Assembly: GCF_902167145.1 (NCBI RefSeq)
Contig: NC_050102.1
Location: forward strand, 5,270,850-5,334,849
Direction: 5' to 3'
DNA length: 64,000 nt
Source: Zea mays
Taxonomy: Eukaryota; Streptophyta; Magnoliopsida; Poales; Poaceae
The position numbers were made by a program, and so were the translations under genes. Below the pieces are notes generated by a model that saw only the letters and a list, made by a program, of their open reading frames with translations, made no database searches and was not told the origin of the DNA. Shown in pieces: positions 1 to 12,895 of this stretch. Numbering within the stretch: the first letter of the stretch is position 1; each line of letters opens with the position of its first letter.

Positions 1-2056
1 TTGAGAAGGCCTATGATAAAGTCAAATGGGAGTTTCTCCGGCAAGCGTTGCGTATGAAGGGTTTCTCCCCTTCCTGGTGTGCTTGGATCCATACAATAGT
101 CTCAGGAGGCCATGTTAGAGTTAAAGTGAACGATGGACGAGGTCCATTTTTCAGTACTTTCAAGGGCCTTCGTCAAGGGGACCCTTTATCGCCAATATTA
201 TTCAATATTGTTGTAGATATGTTAGCAATTCTATTTGCAAGAGCGAAAGAGGTGAATCTGTTCAAAGGAATTGTCCCGCATTTGATTCCGGAGGGCTTGT
301 CTATCCTTCAGTATGCTGATGATACGGTGGTTTTCCTAGACCATAATCTGGGGCATGCTCGGAACGTCAAACTTCTTTTGACACTTTTTGAGCAAATGTC
401 AGGACTAAAAATAAATTTTCATAAAAGTGAGTTATTCTGTTATGGGTTGGCGAAGGAATATGAAGTGCAATACTCTCACTTATTCGGGTGTGGAATTGGG
501 ACAATGCCTTTCAAATATCTCGGGATTCCTATGACTCATAGAAGATTGAGAAATAGTGACTGGCAAGGTGTGATTGACCGGTTTGAAAGGAGGCTTAGTA
601 CTTGGAAGGCCAAACTTCTATCGTCAGGTGGTCGACTGGTCTTACTCAATTATGTGTTGAGTAGTCTTCCTATATTTATGTTGTCTTTCTTCGAGATTCC
701 GACAGGCGTCTTGAAGAAATTGGATGCGATTCGTTCCAGTTTCTTCTGGCAGGGAGGAGGCAGTAAAAGAAAGTATAGGCTTGCTAGATGGAATGTTGTT
801 TGTCAACCCAAAGCGATAGGTGGTTTAGGTGTCTCTAATCTGGCTGTTAAAAACATCAGCTTACTCGGCAAATGGCTCTTCAAATTATTCAATGAGGATG
901 GGATGTGGCAACAATTACTTAAAAATAAATACCTAAGAGTTAAATCCCTTACTCAAATATCTAGAAGACCGGGTGATTCTCATTTCTGGTCAGGTTTAAT
1001 GAATACTAAGGATCAATTTCTCAGATGGGGGCGCTTCGAAGCGAGGAATGGTCAAACTATCAGATTTTGGAAGGATAAATGGCTAACCAGTCGGCCTCTT
1101 TGTGAGCAATTTCCGAATCTATTTAATATAGTGCGGAATAAATCAGCATTAGTGGTAGACGTTTTTTCAGCTACGAATCTTAATTTATCTTTTCGCCGAA
1201 TAATTAGGGGGATTAAATTGATGGAATGGCACAACATGTTAAACTTGCTATCTAATGTTACTTTGAATCTGTCTAGCGACAAATTTGTTTGGGATGGTCA
1301 TAAGAATGGAATTTTCTCAGTCCAATCTATGCACCATTGTTTGATGAATAATCCCAACAACGAACGGAATAAAAAGCTCTGGAAACTTAAGCTCCCCTTG
1401 AAAATAAAAGTTTTTTTGTGGAATTTATGTCGGGGAGCGATCCTTACTAAAGATAACCTAGCCAAAAGACGCTGGAAAGGCAGCTTGACTTGTAGCTTTT
1501 GCAACCAAAATGAGAGTATTCATCATCTCTTTTTTGACTGCTATATGGCCAGCAACATATGGAGATTAATTTACTATGCCTTAAAGATAGACATACCCGT
1601 TAGCATTAATCACATTATTGGGTCTTGGGGAAGCAATATGAGTCCAGGATACAAAAAATTATTACTCTCTGGAATCTCAGTTTTATTTTGGTCTATTTGG
1701 CTTAGTCGAAATGAAGTTGCTTTTAATCATAAACCAATACCATCAATTCTGCAGGTCATTTTCAGAGGTACTTACTGGTTCAGATTCTGGAGACTTCTAC
1801 AGAAGGAGGAATCACATCAACAAATCCTCGATGTCTGTCAAGCATTGGAAGTGGTGGCGATGGAAGTCTTTGCAAATCATGGATGGCGCTCAAATGCAAG
1901 AATTGAGGATGGCTAGAGTTACCTACATTCTCGTGATTTTGCTTCTTTAAGTTAGTTTCATTTTCTATGCAACGTTTCTCGGATGTAATAATTGTCTTGT
2001 GTTGGCTGTACGCATTACCATGCTAAAGCCGGAACTCATGTTTCCATTATAAAAAA
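1..2056 (+). mobile_element. Non-LTR retrotransposon (LINE), 3' part
   Basis: The window opens inside a LINE. After the stop at 1916 comes a short AT-rich 3' UTR, then an A-rich tract (about 2051-2075), as expected at the 3' end of a target-primed insertion. The upstream half lies outside the window, so element length and the 5' target-site duplication cannot be judged. The insertion lies immediately upstream of the GC-rich AIR9 promoter region. The 3' boundary is inferred from the A-rich tract. Confidence 0.85.
3..1916 (+). CDS. LINE ORF2 C-terminal part: reverse transcriptase plus zf-RVT
   Basis: This is the C-terminal 637 residues of a LINE ORF2, open at the 5' edge. It copies element RNA into DNA at a nicked target. 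Visible features in order: the RT motif LRQGDPLSP, the catalytic YADD at nucleotides 312-323, the thumb region with the PFKYLGIP motif, and a C-terminal zinc-knuckle (zf-RVT) region around nucleotides 1378-1560 with CSFC and HHLFFDC. The frame has no stop or frameshift from 3 to 1913, so this part looks fairly young. The endonuclease domain is off-window, so activity cannot be assessed. Confidence 0.85.
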   Translation, partial: EKAYDKVKWEFLRQALRMKGFSPSWCAWIHTIVSGGHVRVKVNDGRGPFFSTFKGLRQGDPLSPILFNIVVDMLAILFARAKEVNLFKGIVPHLIPEGLSILQYADDTVVFLDHNLGHARNVKLLLTLFEQMSGLKINFHKSELFCYGLAKEYEVQYSHLFGCGIGTMPFKYLGIPMTHRRLRNSDWQGVIDRFERRLSTWKAKLLSSGGRLVLLNYVLSSLPIFMLSFFEIPTGVLKKLDAIRSSFFWQGGGSKRKYRLARWNVVCQPKAIGGLGVSNLAVKNISLLGKWLFKLFNEDGMWQQLLKNKYLRVKSLTQISRRPGDSHFWSGLMNTKDQFLRWGRFEARNGQTIRFWKDKWLTSRPLCEQFPNLFNIVRNKSALVVDVFSATNLNLSFRRIIRGIKLMEWHNMLNLLSNVTLNLSSDKFVWDGHKNGIFSVQSMHHCLMNNPNNERNKKLWKLKLPLKIKVFLWNLCRGAILTKDNLAKRRWKGSLTCSFCNQNESIHHLFFDCYMASNIWRLIYYALKIDIPVSINHIIGSWGSNMSPGYKKLLLSGISVLFWSIWLSRNEVAFNHKPIPSILQVIFRGTYWFRFWRLLQKEESHQQILDVCQALEVVAMEVFANHGWRSNARIEDG

Positions 2057-3772
2057 AACAAACAAAACAAAAGGCACGGGCGGGGGGAGGAAACGTCACG
2101 CTCACGCCATGTGTGGAGCAGCACAGATCCTTCGTGCGTTTGGCTGCCAGGTGGGACACCAGCACCCCCCCGGGCGGCGGGGCTGACACGGCGGTCGTGC
2201 TTGCTGGCGATGGGCCAAAAAAAACCAGCGAGCAGAGCAGGTCAGTAGCGCAGCGCAGCGCAGCGCAGTGCCGGAAACGAGCGGCCGGCCGGCCGGCGAC
2301 GGCTGGCGTTGGCCAGCTCTGGCTGGCGCCAGCGGGGACAACACCACAGACACGACGCCGGCAGCGTGTTTGCTAGCACCTTGCACAGTCGCTACCCTGA
2401 TCGTTTGTGATCACTGTGCCTGTAGCTTCTTTGCCTACGACCGTGGAGTGAAGCACGGAGCGGCGGACAGGGGCAACCGCCGTGCGCCCCAAAAGCCCGG
2501 GCCCAACAAATCAAACCGCGAAAGGCGGGGCGGGGGAGGGGACACCTCACAGCGGGCGTTTTCGCGTTTATGCGGGCAGCCCCCTGAAGCGCACGAAAAA
2601 TAACAACGTTCCCACGCCCTTGGCCCCTGCGGCGGCCCTGCCCCACTGTCCACTGGCCTTGTGGGCGGGGTACTTCGGCTCTCTTCGGATACTTCTCCGG
2701 CTCTTCTCTCTCTCTCTCTCTCCCCCCCGTGCGTTTCCCTTCCCCTTCTCTCCTCTCCTGCCTGTTCGGCTCCCCACACTGCAGCTTCCCTTCCCTCTCA
2801 CCTCGGTGACCGCATTGGGTGCTCGCGGGGCGGAAGAGGAGGCGCGGGTCGAGGTCGGCTAGCCTAACCCGTCCGGCCGTACCGAGGCTGGTGGGATCCG
2901 CTCGCCGGCCGGCACCGGGGAGGTGAGCCACCCCCACGTGCTCGCCGCGCGGTTAAACTCACTGGTGGTGGGTTCTCTTCTCCGAATCCCGGCGTTTCTA
3001 TTTGTTTCGTTTCGGGTGGGCTCGGAGCCGCGTTCCCCCCCCCCCCCCCCCCCCTGAGCCACTGTTGCTCGGCGAGGTTGCGGCGTGGGTTCTGGCGGAG
3101 TTTCTCCGGTTCCACAGTCGCGGCGAAATGCCCCAGGTTTGTTATGCAGCCGGCCGGGGTGGGAGATCGGGTTTAGAATCGCCGCAAAGCATATCATATT
3201 TTCTCCGGGCCTGATTTGAGCTCCCCCCCAGTCCCCCCCCCCCCCCCCCCCCCCCCCCTCCCAGTCCCATCGAGTTCGCTTGGCTGGAGTTGGGGCTCCA
3301 GTCACCAGTGTGCAGTTCCGTTTTGAATTCCGACCAAAACTGCCGCCCACTGCTCAGCTGTCTTAGCTTCATGTACTGAACTAGGTTTTGTGCGGCCTTT
3401 TATCTTTTTTGTACGGGGGCTTAACGGGCCCTGGTACCATCGTGCTTGCACGGCCGGCCCCCCATCATTCGTTCCAGTTCCAACCCCGTGATAAGCGTTG
3501 ACACTTTTGCTGGCGGTTAGTACATGCTAGAGACAAGCGCCTCATTGCTGGAAGCCGTGCCGTGCGGTTGTTGCATGATTCATGATTGATGAGTGCCTGT
3601 CCAATACTACTTCACCTCTAGGCCACTAACTCAGGTGTTCTAACTATTTTTTTTCTTACCTTTCCTCGCAATCAGGTCACCAACGCCCATGCTTCTATGA
3701 CCGAGAGACTCCGGGCTTGACCAGGACGGATTTGAGCGAATATCTTGAGGTTCATATTGTTGCTGGAGGGGA
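2057..3772 (+). promoter_or_regulatory. AIR9 promoter, 5' UTR and probable leader intron
   Basis: This is a GC-rich, CpG-rich stretch without a credible protein gene. It holds a run of CAGCG-type repeats near 2245-2270 and a CT microsatellite at 2701-2722, typical of grass 5' UTRs. A leader intron is likely, with donor GTGAGC at 2923 and acceptor ATCAG ending at 3675, after which the leader runs about 97 nt to the AIR9 ATG. The leader intron contains two C homopolymers (3035-3054 and 3233-3258). I see no convincing TATA box; transcription start and the leader intron are inferred. Confidence 0.5.
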
Positions 3773-6700
3773 ATGGAAACTCCATCAGAGGCCTTGAAGC
3801 CGGCGGAGGCTAAACCGGCGAAGCCACGGCCAGTGGCGCCCACGGGCAGGTTCGCCTTGGGGACTGCTTCGTCCATTAAAAAGCGAGCTGATGGTTCGGC
3901 TCCGGCGGAGGTGGGTGTGCCCCGGTCTTCCTTGATGAAGTCTACCTCGTCGCTGAACGCCAGTTCGGCGACGAGAAGAAGCAGCACGGGGACTGCTGGG
4001 AAGCAACAGGACAATGGGAGCTCAGCTGCTGCTAAGAAGTCTAGTCCTACGCTGTCGGATGGCGCGAGGAAGACTAAACTGGTGTCAGCTCCCGCTGCTG
4101 GCTCAAAACCAGCAGTGGAGAAGAAAACATCCTTGGTCGAGAGGACAGGTGCCGATTTGGCCAGGAAGCCTGCTGTTAAGGCATCCCCAACTTCAACACT
4201 GAAGAAGGTCCAGTCAAAGACAGAGAGCTCCAATGGCAGCAGTGGCAGCACCAGGAGAGTGTCCTCCAATGCTTCTGTGCCATCGCCACGTTCCGTCACA
4301 AGCAATGCAGCAAGGAAACTGGGTACTCAAGCATCATCTGCTGCGTCTAATCGGCGGAAGAGCTCAACCGCAGATAGCCGTGATTCGAGATTCATGATGC
4401 TGCCACAGGTGGATTTGAAGGCTAGCGATGAAGTGGTTAGTGCGATTCGTTTTCATTTCTTTTAACATTCCAGGTAACAACATGATTTGGTGGGTTTTAT
4501 CTGCTCAACACCTTTTTTTCTGTACTGCAGAGGCTGGATTCAAGAGGTCATCGAGTTCGTAGTCTCAAGCAGCTGAGGTTATCACATGCTCTTGAGGTAA
4601 TCTTTATCCACCCTCCTTTCCTCTCTTATGTTTCCTAGTTCTTTCTGCTTTGTGGTCTTTGGTTATAACTGAACAACACATGGCTGCTGATTTTACCTTG
4701 CAAAGTCGCAAAGCCTAGGAAGTCCTATGCATGAAGCCATGAAGTAGAGAACCAGAACCTGCATAAGTTGCCAATGTGCAATAACCTGGAATGTCTACTG
4801 ACTAGCATTTTATTTCTAGTTTGTGTATCTGAGGGACAACCTTTTATCAAGTTTGGAGGGCATTGAGATTCTCAAGGGGGTAAAGGTATGCCTTGTGTTG
4901 TCTTATCTTATTTATTTATTGTGGGCCTATCTTTCTGTTTTTTCCCACACCATGTCTGGTCAAATTGCTTGTTTATTCTAGTATTCTACACTACTATAGC
5001 TTATGTTTGTGGTAATGTTTGCAGGTTCTTGATTTGAGTTTTAATGATTTTAAGCTCCCTGGGTTTGAGCCTCTTGGGAACTGTGTTGTCCTCCAGGTTT
5101 GCGCTATCCCCATCATATTAATCGAGATTATAGAAGGCTCACATGCACTTATTTTTGTGCACCATACCATGTAGCAACTGTATCTTGCTGGAAATCAAAT
5201 AACTTCACTTGCTAGCCTTCCTGAACTTCCTAACTTGGAGGTATTCTGCTATCACTGACTTGATCTTAGCAGTTAATTTACTTATTTTGACATAGATTAA
5301 CATCTTCCACTTGCCATTCTTGTTGCACCAGTTCCTTTCTATTGCTCAAAACAGGCTAAAGTCAGTTTGTATGGCTCGACAGCCTCGACTTCAAGTGAGT
5401 ACACTGTTCTATTTTTTTTATCTTTCTCTCCACCTTTAACATATTCAAATCTTCAATGCTGGCCTTACATCTTTTGAGTCTTTTTGTATAGGTGTTAGCA
5501 GCTAGCAGAAACAAAATATCAACTTTGAAGGGATTTCCACATTTTCCTTCTCTAGAGGTTTGTTTTCTCCTTTGAGTCTTTGTAGTCTTGAACTCTTTGA
5601 AAGAAACATGGTACCGAGATATTAAATTGCTTGCCTCAATCTCTAGGATCAATGGGGTTGTATATTTGTACAGGCAGGAGCTGCCTATTACAAGAGAAAC
5701 CGTATTCGGTTACAGCATCCCAACTGAGTCTAAGTGTCCGTCTCTAATTAAACTGGACGCATGCCGTCCTGTTTAGTTTTATCTTTACCTCTAACCAGAT
5801 TCGGTTTCTAATCTAGCCTAAGAGGATCTTGGACAACTAAGGTTGTTGTTGCCTATGGATAGCATATTCTAACATCACCCCTCAAACATAACTTGCACAT
5901 GTTAAGAATGAAAACCAACTTTTCAATAGTCAGTGCCTTAGTAAAGCCATCTATAACTTGGTCTTTTATAGATATAATTCTGACCTCCAAAATTTCTTAG
6001 CTACTATGTCTCACTAAATGGAAATAAATCTCATCATGTTTCATATGGCCATGGAACTTTGGATTTGCTGTAAGATAGGTGGCTCCAATGTCATCACATC
6101 AGATCCTTGCAACAGGAGGATAAGGAACCTTTAGTTCTGTGAAAGTGACTATACTCACATCAACTTTACCATGGCATTAGCTATGGCTTTATATTCAACT
6201 TCAATGCTTCATCTGGAGACTGTGGGCTCTTTCGAGCACTCCAAGATACTAGATTTCTGCCAAGATATACTGCAAAGCCTCCTATTTAGAGTCTATCATC
6301 TAAGTTACCTGCCCAATCTTCATTAGAGAAGGCACTCACAATCCCTGTACCTCCAGCCTACGGGAATTAATTAATTCCTGTCGGTTGACAGCCTGGCCGC
6401 AGTGAATTACCTAACTCCCGTCGGCTTGTCCAAAAGCCGACCAGAGTTAATTTGGTCGATGAGGATTTCCCTGATTCCTGTTGTGATTGGGTTGCCCACT
6501 AATTATAATGAAAACTAATTCTGTTACTTTTGAACTAGTACGATGTTATGGACGACTTGTATGCATTAAAGGGACAATTCCAACTGTTTATGAATACATG
6601 CTACCAGTCTGTTATGGGGTTCAAATAATTAAAATGTCAAGTTCTTGTAGAAGAATCATGCGATTTTATCAATAATACTGATATAACTTGATAGCCTGGA

Positions 6701-9700
6701 AAAGTATCTCACCCTGGATATTGAACTGACCACAGCATTTGCGTGTTGAGGAGAATCCACTACTTGAGATGCCACACTTGGAAGCTGCTTCTATCCTACT
6801 TATAGGTCCTACTTTGAAGAAGTTCAATGACCGAGGTATGCCTGAACATCTTTCCACTACTATTCACTTTGCTTGATTGGCTGAATTTGTAATCCGAAAT
6901 ATTCATGTGAATGCCTTAAAAATTTTGGGCTTATTATGGATAGAATTAGAATCAGGCCTTGTTTGTTTTAGCTTATAGATTATATAATCTGTATGTAGTT
7001 GTTTGGTGGTCTAGATTATACAAATGCAGATTATTCACAAGACAACAATGCCCTTGTTTGTTTATTCGAATATTTTGTGCAGTTCATACATCTTATTTGT
7101 CAAAAAGTATCTATGAAGTTAGACTTTTATATCCAATATTTTGAAACGATAAAGTACTCAATGATCTTAATTACAGTGGTATAGACGCACACGTGATGTA
7201 TTTAACAGGCAACCAGTCAACTGTCAGGGCCTAAGGGGGCCCACGAAGGGGCTGCGGCAGCAGCAGCCAGGGGCCCTCCAAGGGGGATTAGATAAGGATA
7301 GTTAGAAATAAGATTAAAAGATTAGTTGAGATTATTTAGGAGATTAGTTGAGATTATCTAGGAAGGTTATCAGTTAGTAGTTGTTGAGAGTTTTTAGGAG
7401 AGTTTTTAGGAGACAAAGATCTCTAGCTAGATAGGGACGGCCAGCTGACCTATTTATGTAATCAATGGATGAGAAATAAAGTAGGCAAGAATTAGAGGGG
7501 AGAAACCCTCCTCTTGCTCGGCCGTGGGCAGAGGCCCTTGGCCGACGTTCCTGCCCATCGATACCCCTATCCAATCCCTCACCGATCTAGCGACCATAAC
7601 ACCTGGTATTCGGAGCCAATTTTTTCCCATCGCCCTTTCACCGTGTCTGTTCCTGCGCTGTTCGCCCGCAACACGCAGCTGCCACCACATCTCCACCGTG
7701 TGTCCGCCACATCTACGTCGTCGCTCACCACCACACCTCAACCAGCGCGCGTACAACCGACCCGCCAGCGCCAACGCGCAATCCCTCGCGCGCAGCCCGG
7801 CGATCCACTCTGAGCATATTATAATCCAAAACAAACAGGGCCTCAATTGGCATATAACCTAGTCAGATTAGTGCTAATGGGGATAACAGGATGTTCATTG
7901 AGATATTTCATTATTTTATATTTTCCAGATATTATACCTTTTATGTATTTTAAATACACCTTAATGTTTGCATAAGAAAGGTCACACATCATTATCATGA
8001 TTTCTGTTTAAAAAAACTGTGAAATTAGGGAGCTCAATTTTAATGGTTATCTGCAATATATATACATGATTACGAGCATCAGTGATGTCTACTCCAAAGC
8101 TCTAACTATCTGGAAAATTGCTGTGATACCACATATTTGAGCATGAACATCAGTAATGTCCTAATGTCTACCCTTAAAGCTCCAAATATCTGCAAAGTTT
8201 CTATTATACTACATGTTCTGATACACTACCAGCCTGTTTGGTTTGCGGCATGGGTGGGCACTGGAGTCATCCGAACCTATGTCCGAGAACCTATAGAGCT
8301 GTTTGGTTTGAGTCACCTAATGAGATTATGCCACATTGACTCATCCCGCACAGTAACAGTCGCAAGCCAATATACGAGCCAACTCATTCTGCAAGAAAAC
8401 GCCGGACGAACCTATAAGCCAATATACGAGCCAACTCATTCTGCAAGAAAACGCCGGACGAACCTATCCGTCTCGCCACGGAACCAGGCCATGCTGCATG
8501 AGGCGAAGCACGAAACCAAATACATTATAAATTGTTTGGTGCGACTGGTACATTATGTTTTGATCACTTTGATACCTTTCATATTTCTGAACTTTGTATC
8601 CAATGCAGATCTGAACCCCAACGAGGCTGAGGTAGCTAAGCAATATCCTGCTCATACAGCTATTTGCATTCGGGATGGTTGGGAATTTTGCTCCCCTGAA
8701 CTTGCTGCTGGTATGGTTTTATTGGAGATGAAGACTATTTGCTGACCTTTTCTTTTTATCATCATCAAGAATGATTTTTCTACTTATTTCTTCAAAACTA
8801 TTGTTTGGTTAGAGCCGTATTCATTCTGAGTATTAGATTGCCATATAGGGTGTGTGTATATGGATATGTGCCAGTTATAGCAGGCCGATCCTTGTATATG
8901 GTTAGAAAAATACATGGATATTTTGTTTGGTTCTGTTTTCGTAAGTCACGATATCTCTCCTCTCTCTCTCTCTATATATATATGTACATAGGTCTCTCCA
9001 ATCATCATTCAATCCATTATTCTGCGATATCTCTATTGCTTTCGTGCTATCATTCGCCTAGGTTTAGCCTTCCTCTTCTCGCCTCCGCCGCCGCTTCCTA
9101 TGTGCGCGTCATCTGCCACATCAGTTGCTATGGCTGGCGACCATACTGCGTCATCTCATGGTGCCGCTGCTTCTAGCACAGCCACTTGCACGATCACTGT
9201 CGATTTGGCCGTCACCGCTGCCGCTCTCCAATAGACTGATGTTGCTTGCCTTGCCAAGGAGGAACACAAACGAATGGCCTAGGCCGCCCGTGACGCTGCC
9301 CTTGCCCGCGCTGCTGAGGCTGAGTGTGAAGCCGCCCTCGCCCAGGTTGGGCGTGATGCAGTGGATGCATGCATACGCGCCGCCCTCGACCGTGCCACTC
9401 TTGCGCGTGTTGCGACTAAGATGCCTCTGGATGATGCCAACCTTGATGGGGACGACCTCAAGGACGATGCCTTCGTCACCGATGCGTCACACATCCGCGA
9501 TTCCCTTCTTTGTCATGAGGTCACCACTCCACACCAAATCTGTTGTCGTGCAGAACATTAGTGTGCTCGTGCTTCTTGTCCTCGATGTCACCTCGACATT
9601 TTACGCCAACCCCAGCGACACTCGCCCACAGCCCCTGCGCCTCCTAGTACAGTCGCTTCGCCCTTTCTCTTCTTTAGCTTTGGTAGTAGTCACAAAGTTC

Positions 9701-12700
9701 CCATCGATAGGGTCGAGGAACTCAGGAACATAGTACGCTACCTATGAGAGATTTTTACATGGTGGTAATGAAATTGACCCCGCGTACCCTGGTCGGGGAC
9801 GACGTTCTCGGGTCGAGGGTCGCTACCACTGTACCCGTTTCTTGTGACTATGAGTCTATGACTTTGGTTTGTGGAGGCTAGGACAAATACTTCATTGTTT
9901 GTGTTTCCTCGTGGTCATGGTATTGCTTACCTCATGCTCTATGTGGATGACATCGTGTTGACTGCTTTCTCCACGCCAATCTGTAGTCACATCTATGGAG
10001 CAATTCAATGTGAGTTTTCTAAGAAGGATGTAGGCAGACTTCATCATTTTCTGGGTATGCATGTTCAGCACACTGCTTATGGTCTGTATATGTTGGATAT
10101 TCTGTGCCGTGCTAGAATGGCTGGCTGTAAGCCGTGCTCTAATACCATTGACCTCAATTGAAGTTGTTTGTTGATGGATATCCTATCTCCAATCCTACAG
10201 ATTTTCACAGCCTCTTTGGTGCTCTAACAGGTGTGTCTTCATATGCATGACCCAAGAGAGCCTCATCTTGAGGGACTCTATTCCATGTTATGTCTGTGAC
10301 ACTTTGGACTTGGGTCCTCACATACATTCTTCTAGTCAGTCTAACCTTGTGGCCTACTCACACGCTGATTGGGGCTGGCTGTCCTGACATCCTTAAGTCC
10401 ACTTCAAACTATTTTGTGTTGCTTGGTGATAACTTGATTTCCTAGTCATCCAAACTTGAGAACATTGTATATGGTTATAGAGATACAGTGGGATCTCATT
10501 TGGTTCTGTTTCCATAAGCCATGATCTCTCTCTCTCTCTCTGTCTGTGTGTGTGTGTGTGTGTGTACATAGGTCTCTCCAATCAATTAATCCATTATTTT
10601 GTGCTATCTCTATTATTTCTTCTCAATGCATAAATGATACATATAAGAACTACATGTCCACACAGAGGTTATCAGGCATGTATGCTGTTTTTTCTTTAAA
10701 ATTTACTGGTGGTTTTTTTTTCCTTCGTTTTTTTTTTCTCATTTGTTGCATTCCAAAGCTTGAAGCCATTGCATGGAGTGAAGTTGTAAATCTATTTCTA
10801 CCTTATTTCTATTTGTCTTTGAGAGCTCTAAGCATGAGATTATGTTGTCTGGACAGATTCAACATTTTCTTTCCTACTTGAGCAATGGAATAATAAGCTG
10901 CCTCAAGGTTACATGGTGAATAAAGCTTATGTTGACCATCCGTTTGAAGAGGATCCATGCCATTGCCATTTTAGATTCACAAATCTTGGTGGTGAGGGTG
11001 AGCTAGTCCTCAAATACCAATGGTTTCTGGGTGGCAAAACACCAACAGATTTTGTTGCTATCCCTGGTGCATCGAGCGAGGTATATTACTCATTTAAGGC
11101 AAAAAAACACGCCTTAGACTTTTGTACACTCATGACTCATCCATGTATCCTCTAATTTGTCTCTAAGGAACTTATACTGAGTTACATGCACTAACTGATT
11201 CAACCAAAAAACTTGAGCTGTTAGGGAAAGGCGGGCACTTCACTTATACTCAACACTCCTAGTGCATGCAACTGAATACTTCAACATTTTATATTTGCTG
11301 TATAGTTTTATTTATCATTCTGCTTTCTCTATTTTGGTCAGTATTGATTGAATGAGGTTGAAATGACAAAATAATCTTTGTACTGCAAGTATTTGCTAAG
11401 ATAATTGAGGACAATTGATCTCAGTTTTTTCTCGAACGCGCAGGAGAACTGCGCCCCATTATATATTAAGCAGAGGAATAGAAAAAACAAACAAAAACAA
11501 AAAACAAAAACAAAAAGGAAAAGGTTTTACAGTCCTCCTTACGGAGGCCAGAAACAGGCATATAAATAAAGATCCATAAGGGGATCAAAAAATCATACTA
11601 CTCAAATCTTCCTAAGGCTCTACCAAGGGTGCAGCCAGATGTGTGAGGCCTTTTGCACCAGCCACTTCCCATCTTCTTCTTTCCTCATCAGCAGCTCTGA
11701 GGCTTGAAGACATACTTGGGTTGCAGCCATCAAAAATGCATTTATTTCGATGATTCCATAAAGTCCAAGCTCCTAGAATGATGAGAGAGTTAAGGCCCTT
11801 TTTTGCTAAGATAATTGAGGACAATTGATCTCAGTAAAAAGGCCATTTTGTTGCTTGTTCCTTGTTCACCAAAAGCGCATAGCTGTACTGATTAATAATT
11901 GCTATTGTATGTTTATATGTCAATCGGACATGGGATTCAAAACACAAATCCCATGACATGAAATCGAGGCCCCTATAATGGTTTACAAAATTACCAGCAT
12001 CCAATATACATTTTTTCTTGTGTAATTGACATTTTTTGATCTTATCAGTTATCATATATATAAACACTTGTACTTTTTATGCTGCTCAAATTTGAGTGTC
12101 ATCATTGTCACACCATTTTGCTGTTATGCAACCTTTTTGGAAACTCTAAACCTTTCCTGTTTTAAACATAAGGTGTACTGGCCAAAACGTGAGGATGTTG
12201 GAAGATGTTTGAAAGTTGAATGCACTCCAATAGTAAATGGTGCAGAATTTTCGCCCGTTTTTGCTGTATCTTTACCTGTTTCTCCAGGTACTTTAAAGGC
12301 TCATCTTATTAAATAATGTTTGTTAAGGCAGATTGTCATGTTTCTAAGGTCAAGTTTGCATTTGGAATTGTAGGTAGTCGTATCATATACATGCTTTAAA
12401 TTTATGAACCCCTTTCAGTTAAAGTGCTCAGAAAGTTCATCTGCAGTTGCGCAACATTTTTTGTTCTTGTTAGGGAGGTGTTTTAACATTATTTTGGGTG
12501 ATAACTGGTTTACTGTCCTGCTGCTAGCGAGATTACCTAGTATAATCGATGCACCGTTTCACTTGAAATCAAAACAGTGAAGTGGGGCTATATGTTCCTT
12601 TCCTCAATTAGTTTTTTTTACAAGGTACTGGATGTCCAAAGGTCATCAATCTGGCAGTCAGTGGTGAAGTAGTGGAAGGAAACATACTCAGTGGAGTTCC

Positions 12701-12815
12701 TGAAATTGCCTGGTGTGGTGGAACACCTGGGAAAGGCGTTGCAAGGTTTGCTTACCCTATTTACTTCTGCATCTATCTTCGCGAATGAACATTCTAAATG
12801 CATTCAATTCTAAAA

Positions 12816-12895
<80 letters not shown>

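Noticed and set aside
2392..3372. Several 100-180 codon frames upstream of AIR9
   Set aside because: They result from high GC content and homopolymers in the promoter and leader. No domain, and they overlap on both strands.
3640..4305. A 221-codon antisense frame
   Set aside because: Shadow of AIR9 coding exon 1; Leu/Val/Ala-rich composition is what the reverse of Ser/Lys/Ala codons gives.
8137..8745. A 202-codon frame as a separate gene
   Set aside because: It runs from intron 8 repeat sequence into AIR9 exon 9; only 8609-8710 is coding.
9125..9733. A 202-codon host gene in AIR9 intron 9
   Set aside because: It lies between probable LTRs next to Copia RT sequence, and another frame gives the better gag-like Ala-rich reading with stops; transposon remnant.
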